Positions 1 to 6,238 of a DNA stretch of 7,510 nucleotides are shown here, in pieces. The stretch comes from Rickettsiaceae bacterium (GTDB lineage Bacteria > Pseudomonadota > Alphaproteobacteria > Rickettsiales > Rickettsiaceae), in the NCBI GenBank assembly GCA_022702085.1, contig JAKONF010000126.1, positions 1-7,510 on the forward strand, read 5' to 3'. The notes beneath the pieces are model-generated. The model ran no database searches, was not told the DNA's origin, and saw nothing but the letters and a program-made list of their open reading frames with translations. The first letter of the stretch is position 1. Every line of letters begins with the position of its first letter. The position numbers were made by a program, and so were the translations under genes.

Positions 1-1194
1 ATAATAGCCACTTTGAGTTATCAATGAATTATCGATGATACTATTGCTACTAATATTGAGTAGATTTGAGGTATTAAATTTTTGTCCACCAGCTGTTATA
101 AATTGCTTATTGACTAAATCAATGCCAGTAATTTCGATCTTCATGGTACTATTTAATAAAATTTCCTTTCCATTTGCTTCATCTGTGACATATATTTTGC
201 ATTTGTAATCACCATCATTGATTTTGTCCTCTCCAACTCCAGTATTAATATTTATGCTGTTAATACCTTGCTGCATGGGATTTGCTAAATTTATAGATTT
301 CATCATCCTAGAATTTTTATCTAAGATAACTACTCTCAATTTACTAGGCTTTTCAATATTATTATTGAATGTTAGTTGTGCTTTACCGTTTTTCACTTCA
401 ATTGATGATAAATCAACTTCAGCTTGTTTACCTATCGCATTTATATAATCATTAGCGATAGCAGAATCAGACTTTTGCGCTGAATCCTCAATTCTTCTAA
501 CTATACTATCTTTTACCTTTTTACCATTTATAATATAGTGGCCAGCCTCAACGCCTTCAATTTTACCTGACAAGAAAGTTGTAGCCTCAATAGCTGTGCT
601 TTTGTTAGTAGTATCTGTTGCTGAGACTTTCAAAGTATAACTACCATTTGGTTGGACTTTACCTGCGTTATTTCTACCATTCCAGATAAAGTTATTTTCG
701 CCTTGCCTGTCCCTGCCATGGCCTTTAAATACTACTTTGCCTTCATCATTTACTATTTCTATTTTAACATTTAATTTGGTACTGTCTGAAACTCTAACTG
801 GCCTTTTGATTTGATAATTAAATTCAACAGGACCACCCATAAATTCTTTAGTACCATCATCATAAGAAGCAGTTTTACCAATCAGACCTGCATTTTTTGT
901 AGCAGCAGAAATTTTATGATTTTCAACTAGTTCATCTAATCTGTCTGAATTATAATTTATAGCATCAGTTTGCCCGATTAATGCTGATACTTGCACTATG
1001 TTTTTTGCAATGTCACCACTATTATTTTCACCCGTTGGATCCTGATTCTTGACCATCGCAAGTATCATCTTAGTAAAAGATTCCTTGTTCTTGTCGAGCT
1101 TTTTACGCATCTCTTTGGGATCTTTTTTTTGTAACTCAGCAGCTGAAGTATGAGCTGTTTGATCTTTGGCAAGTTTTATATTTGAAAATCCCAT
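1..1194 (-). CDS. flgD: Flagellar hook-capping protein FlgD, C-terminal end cut by window edge
   Basis: The frame is open from an ATG at 1194 to the window edge, giving 398 codons with no stop. FlgD is a secreted scaffold that caps the growing hook so that hook subunits (FlgE) can polymerise. Residues 40-53 (FTKMILAMVKNQDP) match the N-terminal FlgD signature, normally F-L-x-L-L-x-x-Q-L-x-x-Q-D-P, followed by a helical stretch with Q-x-S-x-L-I-G. From about residue 103 the hook-cap fold appears: a Tudor-like strand (LIGKTA), an Ig-like part with F-I-W-N-G-R-N (169-175) and N-G-S-Y-T-L-K-V (183-190), then S-G-K-I-E-G-V. A second, diverged copy of this module seems to follow at about 252-385, so the protein is far longer than the usual FlgD (around 220-250 residues). 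An AAGG ribosome site lies 9 bases before the ATG. The gene sits 17 bases after fliK and is probably cotranscribed with it. Its true end lies outside the window, probably not far, because residues 366-380 look like a closing Tudor strand. Confidence 0.9.
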   Translation of the reverse strand, partial: MGFSNIKLAKDQTAHTSAAELQKKDPKEMRKKLDKNKESFTKMILAMVKNQDPTGENNSGDIAKNIVQVSALIGQTDAINYNSDRLDELVENHKISAATKNAGLIGKTASYDDGTKEFMGGPVEFNYQIKRPVRVSDSTKLNVKIEIVNDEGKVVFKGHGRDRQGENNFIWNGRNNAGKVQPNGSYTLKVSATDTTNKSTAIEATTFLSGKIEGVEAGHYIINGKKVKDSIVRRIEDSAQKSDSAIANDYINAIGKQAEVDLSSIEVKNGKAQLTFNNNIEKPSKLRVVILDKNSRMMKSINLANPMQQGINSININTGVGEDKINDGDYKCKIYVTDEANGKEILLNSTMKIEITGIDLVNKQFITAGGQKFNTSNLLNISSNSIIDNSLITQSGYY

Positions 1195-1211
1195 AGTTTT
1201 ATACCTTATAT
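1195..1211 (-). promoter_or_regulatory. Short fliK-flgD spacer with flgD ribosome-binding site
   Basis: Seventeen bases separate the fliK TAG from the flgD ATG. On the minus strand they contain AAGG nine bases before the ATG, a fair Shine-Dalgarno core. There is no room for a separate promoter or terminator, which supports cotranscription of fliK and flgD and fixes the flgD start. Confidence 0.6.
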
Positions 1212-2771
1212 CTAGACTCTGATATCTACACCATCACTTTGTGATGATAATTTGTTGACTTGATAATTTTTAGTAATTGTTACTGATTCATCATCAGCAA
1301 CTGCTCTGTTATTACTTACTTGCTTGTCAGCTGGTCCATATTCATTACCATTTTGGCCATCTTTTAAGTTAAAGCTAAGCGAAGCATTATCCGCTTTTAC
1401 TACTTCTGATAATGATTTTTCTAAAACTGCTATATCTTTGATTAATATGTTCAAAGTCTCAGCTTTTTCGGCAAATATTTTTATGGCCACGATTTGATCT
1501 TTGTTAAACTCTAATTTAACATCAACATTTCCCAAAGTTTCAGGATACATATTAATAGAAATTTCTTTTCTACCGTTTTGTACCCCTGCTTTGATTGCTA
1601 GGCTTATCTGATCAGCGCGATGGGGAATATTATCAGAAAAATTATTGGCTACTTCTTTAAATGATATATTTAACTTCTCGTTACCGAAAGTTATTTTACC
1701 TAAATCTGGAATGTTTTGTTGCTCAAAATTTTGACCATTATTTGCACCTTCTTGCAGATCACTTTTGATAGTGGATTCATCTTGTAAATTAGTTAGATTT
1801 TTTGAAATTGATTCTGCTAATTGCGGTTGCTCTTTAAATTTGGTAGCGTCTTTTTTTTCAGCACCAGAAATGTCAGAAATATTTTTACTTCCACTAGCTT
1901 TGTCAACCAATTCATCAAGAGGCATATTTCCTGTTGCGTCTTCGTTTATAATGATACCTAAATCTTTACTTTGTTCATTGAGGCTATTATCCATTTTACC
2001 CAAATTTTTTGCATCATGATTTGGGTCCAAATTTATACTAGCACTATCAGGTTTATCTTGAGTTTTATCAAAAATTTGAATGATTTGAGGGTTTATAGCT
2101 TGATTATTTTCTGTAATTTCTGCTTTTTCAGTCTCAAAATCCTCTATTATCTTTTTTTGATCATTTTTGGCAAATGCATCTTGTTTAACTTCCAGCGATA
2201 CTTTATCATTTGATATAGTACCTAATGATTTATTTTCACTAGGTTCTACAATAATACTGGCAGTGTTATTAACTTTAGCCTTGCTTGCATTCAAATCATT
2301 AACACTTTCATCTTGCTCGACTAAAACATCATCTTCTTTAAGGTCAGTTGCTTCATTATTGACCTTGACACTTGCATCTTCTGAATCTACTAATTGCTCT
2401 ACTACATTTAAATCTAATGATATTGATTCATCAACCTTGAGCTCGAGGTTATCTACAGAATTTTCACTATTTATAGCTTGATCTTGCTTAGTTTCTTCTT
2501 TTTCATTGGTGCTTTCATGTGAACCAGCTTTTTCTTCAGCCTTACCTGCGAAATGATTTCCAATGTTTTCTGAATTTTCATTATTTTTTTGAATAACTTG
2601 TTTATCTTGGAAAGTTTCAGTACTTTCTTTTGCTTTGATTGCTTTAGGAGCATGATCAGCAAATATTTGCTTAAAGGAAGAAATATTTAGAGAATTTACT
2701 TGCGATGATGTAATTGACTTTGAATCAGTTTTTTTATTAGCAATATTATTTATTATTGTTTGAGTAGGCAT
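1212..2771 (-). CDS. fliK: Flagellar hook-length control protein FliK
   Basis: FliK is the molecular ruler of hook assembly. It is exported by the flagellar type III apparatus, and its C-terminal domain acts on FlhB to switch export from hook to filament substrates. The product has 519 residues. Residues 1 to about 360 are low-complexity, rich in Asn, Asp, Glu, Lys and Ser, with almost no aromatics. This fits the long, poorly conserved, probably extended ruler region. Residues about 380-470 carry the conserved C-terminal domain: E-I-S-I-N-M-Y-P-E-T-L-G-N-V-D-V-K-L (403-420) is the L-x-P-x-x-L-G-x-V-x-V core, followed by A-E-K-A-E-T-L-N-I-L-I (434-444) and a helix ending near 460. A polar tail of about 50 residues follows. 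The ATG at 2771 is the first possible start, because an in-frame TAA lies seven codons upstream. I see no strong Shine-Dalgarno there, only an AGATGATGA-like stretch. The order fliK then flgD is common in flagellar clusters. Confidence 0.88.
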   Translation of the reverse strand: MPTQTIINNIANKKTDSKSITSSQVNSLNISSFKQIFADHAPKAIKAKESTETFQDKQVIQKNNENSENIGNHFAGKAEEKAGSHESTNEKEETKQDQAINSENSVDNLELKVDESISLDLNVVEQLVDSEDASVKVNNEATDLKEDDVLVEQDESVNDLNASKAKVNNTASIIVEPSENKSLGTISNDKVSLEVKQDAFAKNDQKKIIEDFETEKAEITENNQAINPQIIQIFDKTQDKPDSASINLDPNHDAKNLGKMDNSLNEQSKDLGIIINEDATGNMPLDELVDKASGSKNISDISGAEKKDATKFKEQPQLAESISKNLTNLQDESTIKSDLQEGANNGQNFEQQNIPDLGKITFGNEKLNISFKEVANNFSDNIPHRADQISLAIKAGVQNGRKEISINMYPETLGNVDVKLEFNKDQIVAIKIFAEKAETLNILIKDIAVLEKSLSEVVKADNASLSFNLKDGQNGNEYGPADKQVSNNRAVADDESVTITKNYQVNKLSSQSDGVDIRV

Positions 2772-2805
2772 GTGACGTTCATCATCTATTTATAATTAGT
2801 CTACA

Positions 2806-2834
2806 AGCATAAATTATGCCAAAATGATATTCAA
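2806..2834 (-). promoter_or_regulatory. Candidate fliK-flgD promoter (sigma-54-like, overlapping a weak sigma-70-like pair)
   Basis: On the minus strand, TGGCATAATTTATGCT (2821-2806) has GG and GC dinucleotides separated by exactly 10 bases, the -24/-12 spacing of RpoN promoters (consensus TGGCAC-G-N4-TTGCW). The -24 half matches well (TGGCA) and the -12 half fairly (ATGCT). A start about 12 bases past the GC would leave a leader of roughly 25 bases before the fliK ATG. The same bases can also be read as a housekeeping promoter: TTGAAT (2834-2829), 17-base spacer, TATGCT (2811-2806), with four of six matches in each box. GCATAA-T-TTATGC inside the element is also a perfect inverted repeat, so it could be an operator. 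Which reading is right cannot be decided here. Confidence 0.4.
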
Positions 2835-2842
2835 GTTTAATC

Positions 2843-2886
2843 GTACCAAATAATATTTATAATCAATATTAATGGTACTTACCATT
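2843..2886 (-). repeat. Alternative inverted repeats after the pentapeptide gene; possible weak terminator or attenuator-like element
   Basis: On the minus strand two hairpins share one arm. The first is AATGGT-AAGT-ACCATT (2886-2871), a 6-bp stem with a 4-base loop whose first base is the last base of the TGA stop. The second is longer: GTACCA (2878-2873) pairs with TGGTAC (2848-2843), and AATATT (2870-2865) pairs with AATATT (2857-2852) around a 7-base loop, with a small internal bulge. The two are mutually exclusive. There is no T-run after either, so a classical intrinsic terminator is not supported. The position between the pentapeptide gene and the fliK promoter would suit an operon boundary. 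Confidence 0.3.
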
Positions 2887-4484
2887 CAATCAGTTTTAAA
2901 ATTGCTATTTTGAATATTGGCATTTTTAGTTGAGATATTAACAAGTGATGCTTTGCTAAAATCAATATTGGTCAAAGTAGTATTATCAAAATTAGTATTA
3001 GCGATTTTACTGTTATCAACATTGATTTGATCGAGATTTGAACCACTAAAGTTAGTTTGTATCATGTTGGCGTTACTCAAATTAGCCCTACTTAAATTAC
3101 TGTTTTGGATAATAGTTGCAGTCAAGTTAGCTCCACTAAAATTAGTATCAGTGAAATTATTTTGTTTAAAAACAAATTTTGTAAGATCAAGTTCACGTAA
3201 ATTCATTTCTGATAAATCACTAATTTTTGGTAGATCAGTAACTGCAGTAATAGAGCTATTTGTTTTAATCTGATCAAGCCCAGCACTATTTATCAATATT
3301 GTTTTGATTGAACTAGAATTTATAAAATTTACAGCAATAGCTTTAACTTGATTAATTTGAGAGTTAACAAAAGGTGAATTATCAAATAATATATTTTCAA
3401 AATTAGCGTTTAATAATGCTGTTTTTTTCAAATTGCTTAGAGTAAATTTAACGCGAGCAAAATTAACATTTTTTATTAAACTATCGTTGAAATTAACACT
3501 ATTAAAATCACTATCTTCAAAATCATAATTTACTAATTCGCTACCACTCAAATCGGATCTTGTTATCAATAATTGCTTACTTTTGTTATTCTTCAAAGAC
3601 AATTTTGTTAGTATACTATCTTCAATAGTTGAATTTAAGAAAGAAACTTTGTTGAAAATAGCTCCACTCAAATGACAATTTTTTAGCAATGTTCCTACAA
3701 AATTTGCACCATTAAAATTAACTCTGTCAAAACTGCTATTACGAATTCTGGCTTGATTTAAAGTGCTATTATTGAAAGCTGAATCATTGAAATTTGATTG
3801 ATAAATAATTGATTTTGAAAAATCAGTAAATTGAAGACTCGCAAAATCAAAAATTGATTTACTCACTGTACTGCCGGTTATTTTTGCATCATTTACTATT
3901 GCTTTAGTAAAATTAGAACTATCAATAATTGTATTAGATAAATCAGCTTCTGATAAATCAGTTGATTCCAAGTAATTATTAATGAATTTAGCTTCACTTG
4001 CATTCATTTTACGTAAATCAGAGCCATAAAATATACATGCTTCTGATATTGATCTCTTAAAGCTACTACTAATTAGACTAGCTCGCTGAAAATCAACTTG
4101 CTTTAGTGTTGCTCCATCAAAAATAGCTTTGTTGAAATTAGAATTCTTGAGATTAGCATTATTAATCTGACTATGATTGAAGTCAGTATCCTCAAAATTA
4201 CCATGTGAGAAATCAACATTTTCGATTTTTACATTTTCTAAAATAGAAGCTTGAAAATCTATTTCCATGGCACTTAAGTTTTTGAAACTAGCATTAGAAA
4301 AATCACTTTCTTGCATAACTGCTTTTTCTAAAATCACATTTTCAAAATTCGTATTAGAAAAATTCACCCGGGATATTTCACAAAAACTTAAATCTATACC
4401 GCTCAGATCTGCATTTGATAGATCTACGCCTATTAATTTAACACCTTTGAGATTATCACCAAATTGCTCTTTTAATTTAACTGG
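2886..4484 (-). CDS. Pentapeptide-repeat solenoid, main body of a gene broken by an in-frame stop (part of 2886-4628)
   Basis: From the codon after an in-frame TAA (4487-4485) the frame is open for 532 codons to a TGA at 2886. Nearly all of it is pentapeptide repeats of the A-D/N-L/F-S/x-x type (for example ADLSN, VNFNG, TNFSG), which fold as a right-handed beta-solenoid. The central Leu/Phe recurs every five residues without a slip from just after the stop for about 78 repeats. It breaks with a two-residue shift near 3215-3296, then resumes for about 22 repeats. There is no plausible start right after the stop. The first possible one is a GTG at 4367, giving 493 residues, but it has no Shine-Dalgarno and lies six repeats inside the solenoid. 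The natural reading is a single gene starting at the ATG at 4628, with a lipoprotein signal peptide, about 580 codons long. The role is unknown. Repeat proteins of this family include DNA mimics and secreted effectors, but the signal peptide suggests an envelope location. Confidence 0.85.
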   Translation of the reverse strand, partial: PVKLKEQFGDNLKGVKLIGVDLSNADLSGIDLSFCEISRVNFSNTNFENVILEKAVMQESDFSNASFKNLSAMEIDFQASILENVKIENVDFSHGNFEDTDFNHSQINNANLKNSNFNKAIFDGATLKQVDFQRASLISSSFKRSISEACIFYGSDLRKMNASEAKFINNYLESTDLSEADLSNTIIDSSNFTKAIVNDAKITGSTVSKSIFDFASLQFTDFSKSIIYQSNFNDSAFNNSTLNQARIRNSSFDRVNFNGANFVGTLLKNCHLSGAIFNKVSFLNSTIEDSILTKLSLKNNKSKQLLITRSDLSGSELVNYDFEDSDFNSVNFNDSLIKNVNFARVKFTLSNLKKTALLNANFENILFDNSPFVNSQINQVKAIAVNFINSSSIKTILINSAGLDQIKTNSSITAVTDLPKISDLSEMNLRELDLTKFVFKQNNFTDTNFSGANLTATIIQNSNLSRANLSNANMIQTNFSGSNLDQINVDNSKIANTNFDNTTLTNIDFSKASLVNISTKNANIQNSNFKTD

Positions 4485-4487
4485 TTA
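4485..4487 (-). other. In-frame TAA interrupting the lipoprotein/pentapeptide-repeat gene
   Basis: On the minus strand the context is AAC AAC AAA AAA TAA CCA. Codon 48 of the frame starting at 4628 is the stop, and it is the only stop in 580 codons before the terminal TGA. The frame is the same on both sides, so a single base change (for example from CAA, AAA or GAA) explains it better than an indel. The A6 run just before it is a place where a sequencing or assembly error could also occur, but one that adds or removes a single A would shift the frame and would not repair it. Confidence 0.85.
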
Positions 4488-4628
4488 TTTTTTGTTGTTT
4501 TGTGCAATGATATATTCTTTAATTTTATCACTTTGTTTGTGAGTTAATCTACCATTCTCATCAAGAGAATTCTCTGAACAACCACCTATAACAAAAACTA
4601 ATATTAATAGAGCAATTTTATTGATCAT
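4485..4628 (-). CDS. Lipoprotein signal peptide and start of the pentapeptide-repeat gene, ending at an in-frame TAA after 47 residues
   Basis: The ATG at 4628 shares its A with the last base of the ntrX stop codon (TAATG), a typical translational-coupling overlap. The peptide begins [17 protein letters not shown]: a Lys at position 4, a hydrophobic core, and a lipobox-like I-G-G-C with Cys17 as the likely lipidated residue, followed by Ser. Residues 18-47 are polar (ending A-Q-N-N-K-K) and look like a linker. Codon 48 is TAA, and the repeat solenoid continues in the same frame about ten codons later. I therefore take this as the 5' part of the 2886-4628 gene rather than a separate small lipoprotein. 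A GAGGA sits 12 bases before the ATG, rather far for a ribosome site, which fits dependence on ribosomes arriving from ntrX. If the stop is real and not suppressed, only this short lipopeptide would be made. Confidence 0.7.
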   Translation of the reverse strand: MINKIALLILVFVIGGCSENSLDENGRLTHKQSDKIKEYIIAQNNKK

Positions 4629-6070
4629 TATCTCTGATGTTCCTCAAAAACATTATCCATTTCATCTTCTAAAATTTTACTATTTGAGGTATGAATATTT
4701 AGCAATTTTAGCTTTCGATGCAAAGCTGATCTTTCCATACCGACAAAAGATGATGTTTTAGAAATATTATTGTTAAATCTACGCATCTGTGCTGATAAAT
4801 ATTGTCTTTCAAAAACTTCTCTAGCGTCGCGCAGTGGCATCGACATCATGTCTATGTTTGTATCTGGTTTAGAAATTGTTACACCATTACTTAATACATC
4901 AGAGGGTAACATATCAGGTTTGACTATGTCATTGCCGTTAGCATATACTGGATTCATGATTAATGTCCACTCAATTATATTGCGTAACTGCCTGACATTG
5001 CCTGGCCAATTATATGCTTGCAAAGCTGCTATTGTCTCATCAGAGAATTCACGTTCTTTTAAACCTGAAAATTTAGCCAATTGCTTAATAAAATATTTAA
5101 CCAATAAAGTGACATCGTCTTTTCTCTCAGACAATGATGGTATTTTAATTGGTACAACGTTTAATCTATAATATAGATCTTGCCTAAATTTACCGCTAGC
5201 AATCTCACTTTGCATATTTTTAGTAGTAGCCGTTATAAACCTAACATCAAGCTTAACTTGTTTACCTTGTACTTGCTTATCAATAACTTGGTCTTGCAAG
5301 AACTTCAAAAGCTTTATTTGAGCAACTATTGGTAAATCGCTAACCTCATCTATATAAAGTGTGCCATTATTAGCAGCTTCTAGAACACTCAAACGCTTTG
5401 AAAACATGCCATTATTATCTTGACGTTCTGAATCCCCAAATAATTCTTGTTGAATTCGGTCAGTTGGCATACATGTTGGACTAAACACTATAAAAGGACC
5501 ATTAGCTTTTTTAGATTTTTTATGAATTAATCTGGCAGCAAGTTCTTTGCCACTACCTATCTCGCCATGAATCATGACTCTACCAGCTGTTGGAGCAACT
5601 TTTTCAATATCGGATTTTAATTTTGAAGTTACTGATGAATTACCAATTAACTCTGTTTTATCAATTACCTTTGATCTCAAATCGAGATTTTCTCTACGTA
5701 ATTTTGATGATTCCCATGCTCTTCTTAAAACTATCATCAATTTATCATGAGTGAAGGGTTTTTCAAGATAATCATAAGCACCCATTTTAATTGCATTCAC
5801 TGCTGTCTCAATTGTCCCATGACCACTAATTACAATAACTGGCATTAAAGGATATCTTTTTTTTACTATTTCAAGAATGCCTAAGCCATCGAGTTCACTA
5901 CCTTGTAACCAAATATCCAAAATGATAGCTCCTGGAACTTTTTCTTCAATAGATTTAAACGCTTGAGTACTATTAGCAGCAACTCTAGAGCTATATCCTT
6001 CATCTTTCAAAATATCTGATATTATATCTCTAATATCTAGTTCATCATCGATAATTAACACATCTTGCAT
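4628..6070 (-). CDS. ntrX: NtrX, response regulator of the NtrY/NtrX two-component system (NtrC family)
   Basis: The product has 480 residues, the usual size for the family, and should receive phosphate from NtrY and bind DNA. Residues 1-120 form a receiver domain: acidic pair D8/D9, phospho-acceptor D52 (in I-I-L-D-I-W), Ser82 and Lys104. Residues about 140-375 are an AAA+ domain: Walker A G-E-I-G-S-G-K-E (169-176), Walker B L-Y-I-D-E (238-242), arginines in [10 protein letters not shown] (295-304), and sensor [10 protein letters not shown] (355-362). ELFG (209-212) is present, but the GAFTGA loop that contacts sigma-54 is missing and the segment reads [10 protein letters not shown]. Residues about 415-460 form a Fis-type helix-turn-helix ([20 protein letters not shown]). 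TTAGGG about 8 bases before the ATG is a good ribosome site. The stop overlaps the next gene's start (TAATG). The alphaproteobacterial NtrYX pair has been tied to nitrogen metabolism, redox and envelope control, but which applies here cannot be read from sequence. Confidence 0.93.
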   Translation of the reverse strand: MQDVLIIDDELDIRDIISDILKDEGYSSRVAANSTQAFKSIEEKVPGAIILDIWLQGSELDGLGILEIVKKRYPLMPVIVISGHGTIETAVNAIKMGAYDYLEKPFTHDKLMIVLRRAWESSKLRRENLDLRSKVIDKTELIGNSSVTSKLKSDIEKVAPTAGRVMIHGEIGSGKELAARLIHKKSKKANGPFIVFSPTCMPTDRIQQELFGDSERQDNNGMFSKRLSVLEAANNGTLYIDEVSDLPIVAQIKLLKFLQDQVIDKQVQGKQVKLDVRFITATTKNMQSEIASGKFRQDLYYRLNVVPIKIPSLSERKDDVTLLVKYFIKQLAKFSGLKEREFSDETIAALQAYNWPGNVRQLRNIIEWTLIMNPVYANGNDIVKPDMLPSDVLSNGVTISKPDTNIDMMSMPLRDAREVFERQYLSAQMRRFNNNISKTSSFVGMERSALHRKLKLLNIHTSNSKILEDEMDNVFEEHQR

Positions 6071-6238
6071 AAAATTTACCCTAAAACTTATCCATATAAT
6101 TGTTTAAAGACAAAACATAGTTTTTGTCTTAATAACTAAGTTAACGTCGACTTTTTAATAAAGCAACATATTAATAACATTTTTACCACATTAAAAGTAC
6201 TTTTCTTTACAAAAAAGTTAAAGGTTAATATCTGAGAA
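6071..6238 (-). promoter_or_regulatory. ntrY-ntrX intergenic region
   Basis: This is a 168-base, very AT-rich gap between two genes that normally act as a pair. It holds the ntrX ribosome site (AGGG, 8 bases from the ATG), a 9-bp inverted repeat (annotated separately) and a 12-base palindrome AAAAGTACTTTT (6193-6204). I looked for a -35/-10 pair aimed at ntrX and found none convincing. I see no open reading frame or tRNA-like structure. The gap is long enough for ntrX to have its own promoter or for processing of a shared transcript. Confidence 0.4.
6107..6130. repeat. Perfect 9-bp inverted repeat upstream of ntrX
   Basis: AAGACAAAA (6107-6115) and TTTTGTCTT (6122-6130) are exact reverse complements around a 6-base centre. 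The element ends 37 bases before the ntrX ATG. No T-run follows on the minus strand, so it is a poor terminator. A dimer-binding operator, possibly for NtrX itself, or an RNA hairpin in the ntrX leader are both possible. Confidence 0.5.

Noticed and set aside
218..448. Plus-strand 76-codon hydrophobic frame, membrane-protein-like
   Set aside because: It is antisense to flgD, whose frame is continuous and conserved. Hydrophobic shadows are expected opposite Asn/Lys/Ile-rich codons.
2167..2481. Open frame of 104 codons on the plus strand inside fliK
   Set aside because: Its composition is the complement of the Asp/Glu/Lys-rich FliK ruler region, giving a Leu/Ser-rich shadow with no independent support.
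2471..2662. Minus-strand 63-codon frame rich in Lys and Leu inside fliK
   Set aside because: It is a +1/-1 shadow of an A-rich stretch in fliK, and the fliK frame itself continues intact through it.
2886..4367. GTG at 4367 as a genuine start of the pentapeptide protein
   Set aside because: Six more in-register repeats lie upstream, there is no Shine-Dalgarno, and an ATG with a signal peptide in the same frame overlaps the ntrX stop.
2886..4484. DNA tandem repeat or CRISPR-like array in the repetitive-looking region
   Set aside because: The periodicity is at the protein level (15 bases per pentapeptide), with strongly diverged DNA and no identical repeats or uniform spacers.
4485..4500. Slippage on the A6 run as a programmed way past the TAA
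   Set aside because: The frames before and after the stop are already the same, so a one-base slip would move the ribosome out of the solenoid frame and would not restore it.
4770..5171. Open frame of 133 codons on the plus strand
   Set aside because: It is antisense to the conserved AAA+ and C-terminal region of ntrX, has no recognisable domain and no promoter or ribosome site I can see.
6095..6100. Perfect TATAAT on the plus strand upstream of ntrX
   Set aside because: There is no -35 element at a suitable distance, and it would drive antisense transcription into ntrY. It is expected by chance at this A+T content.
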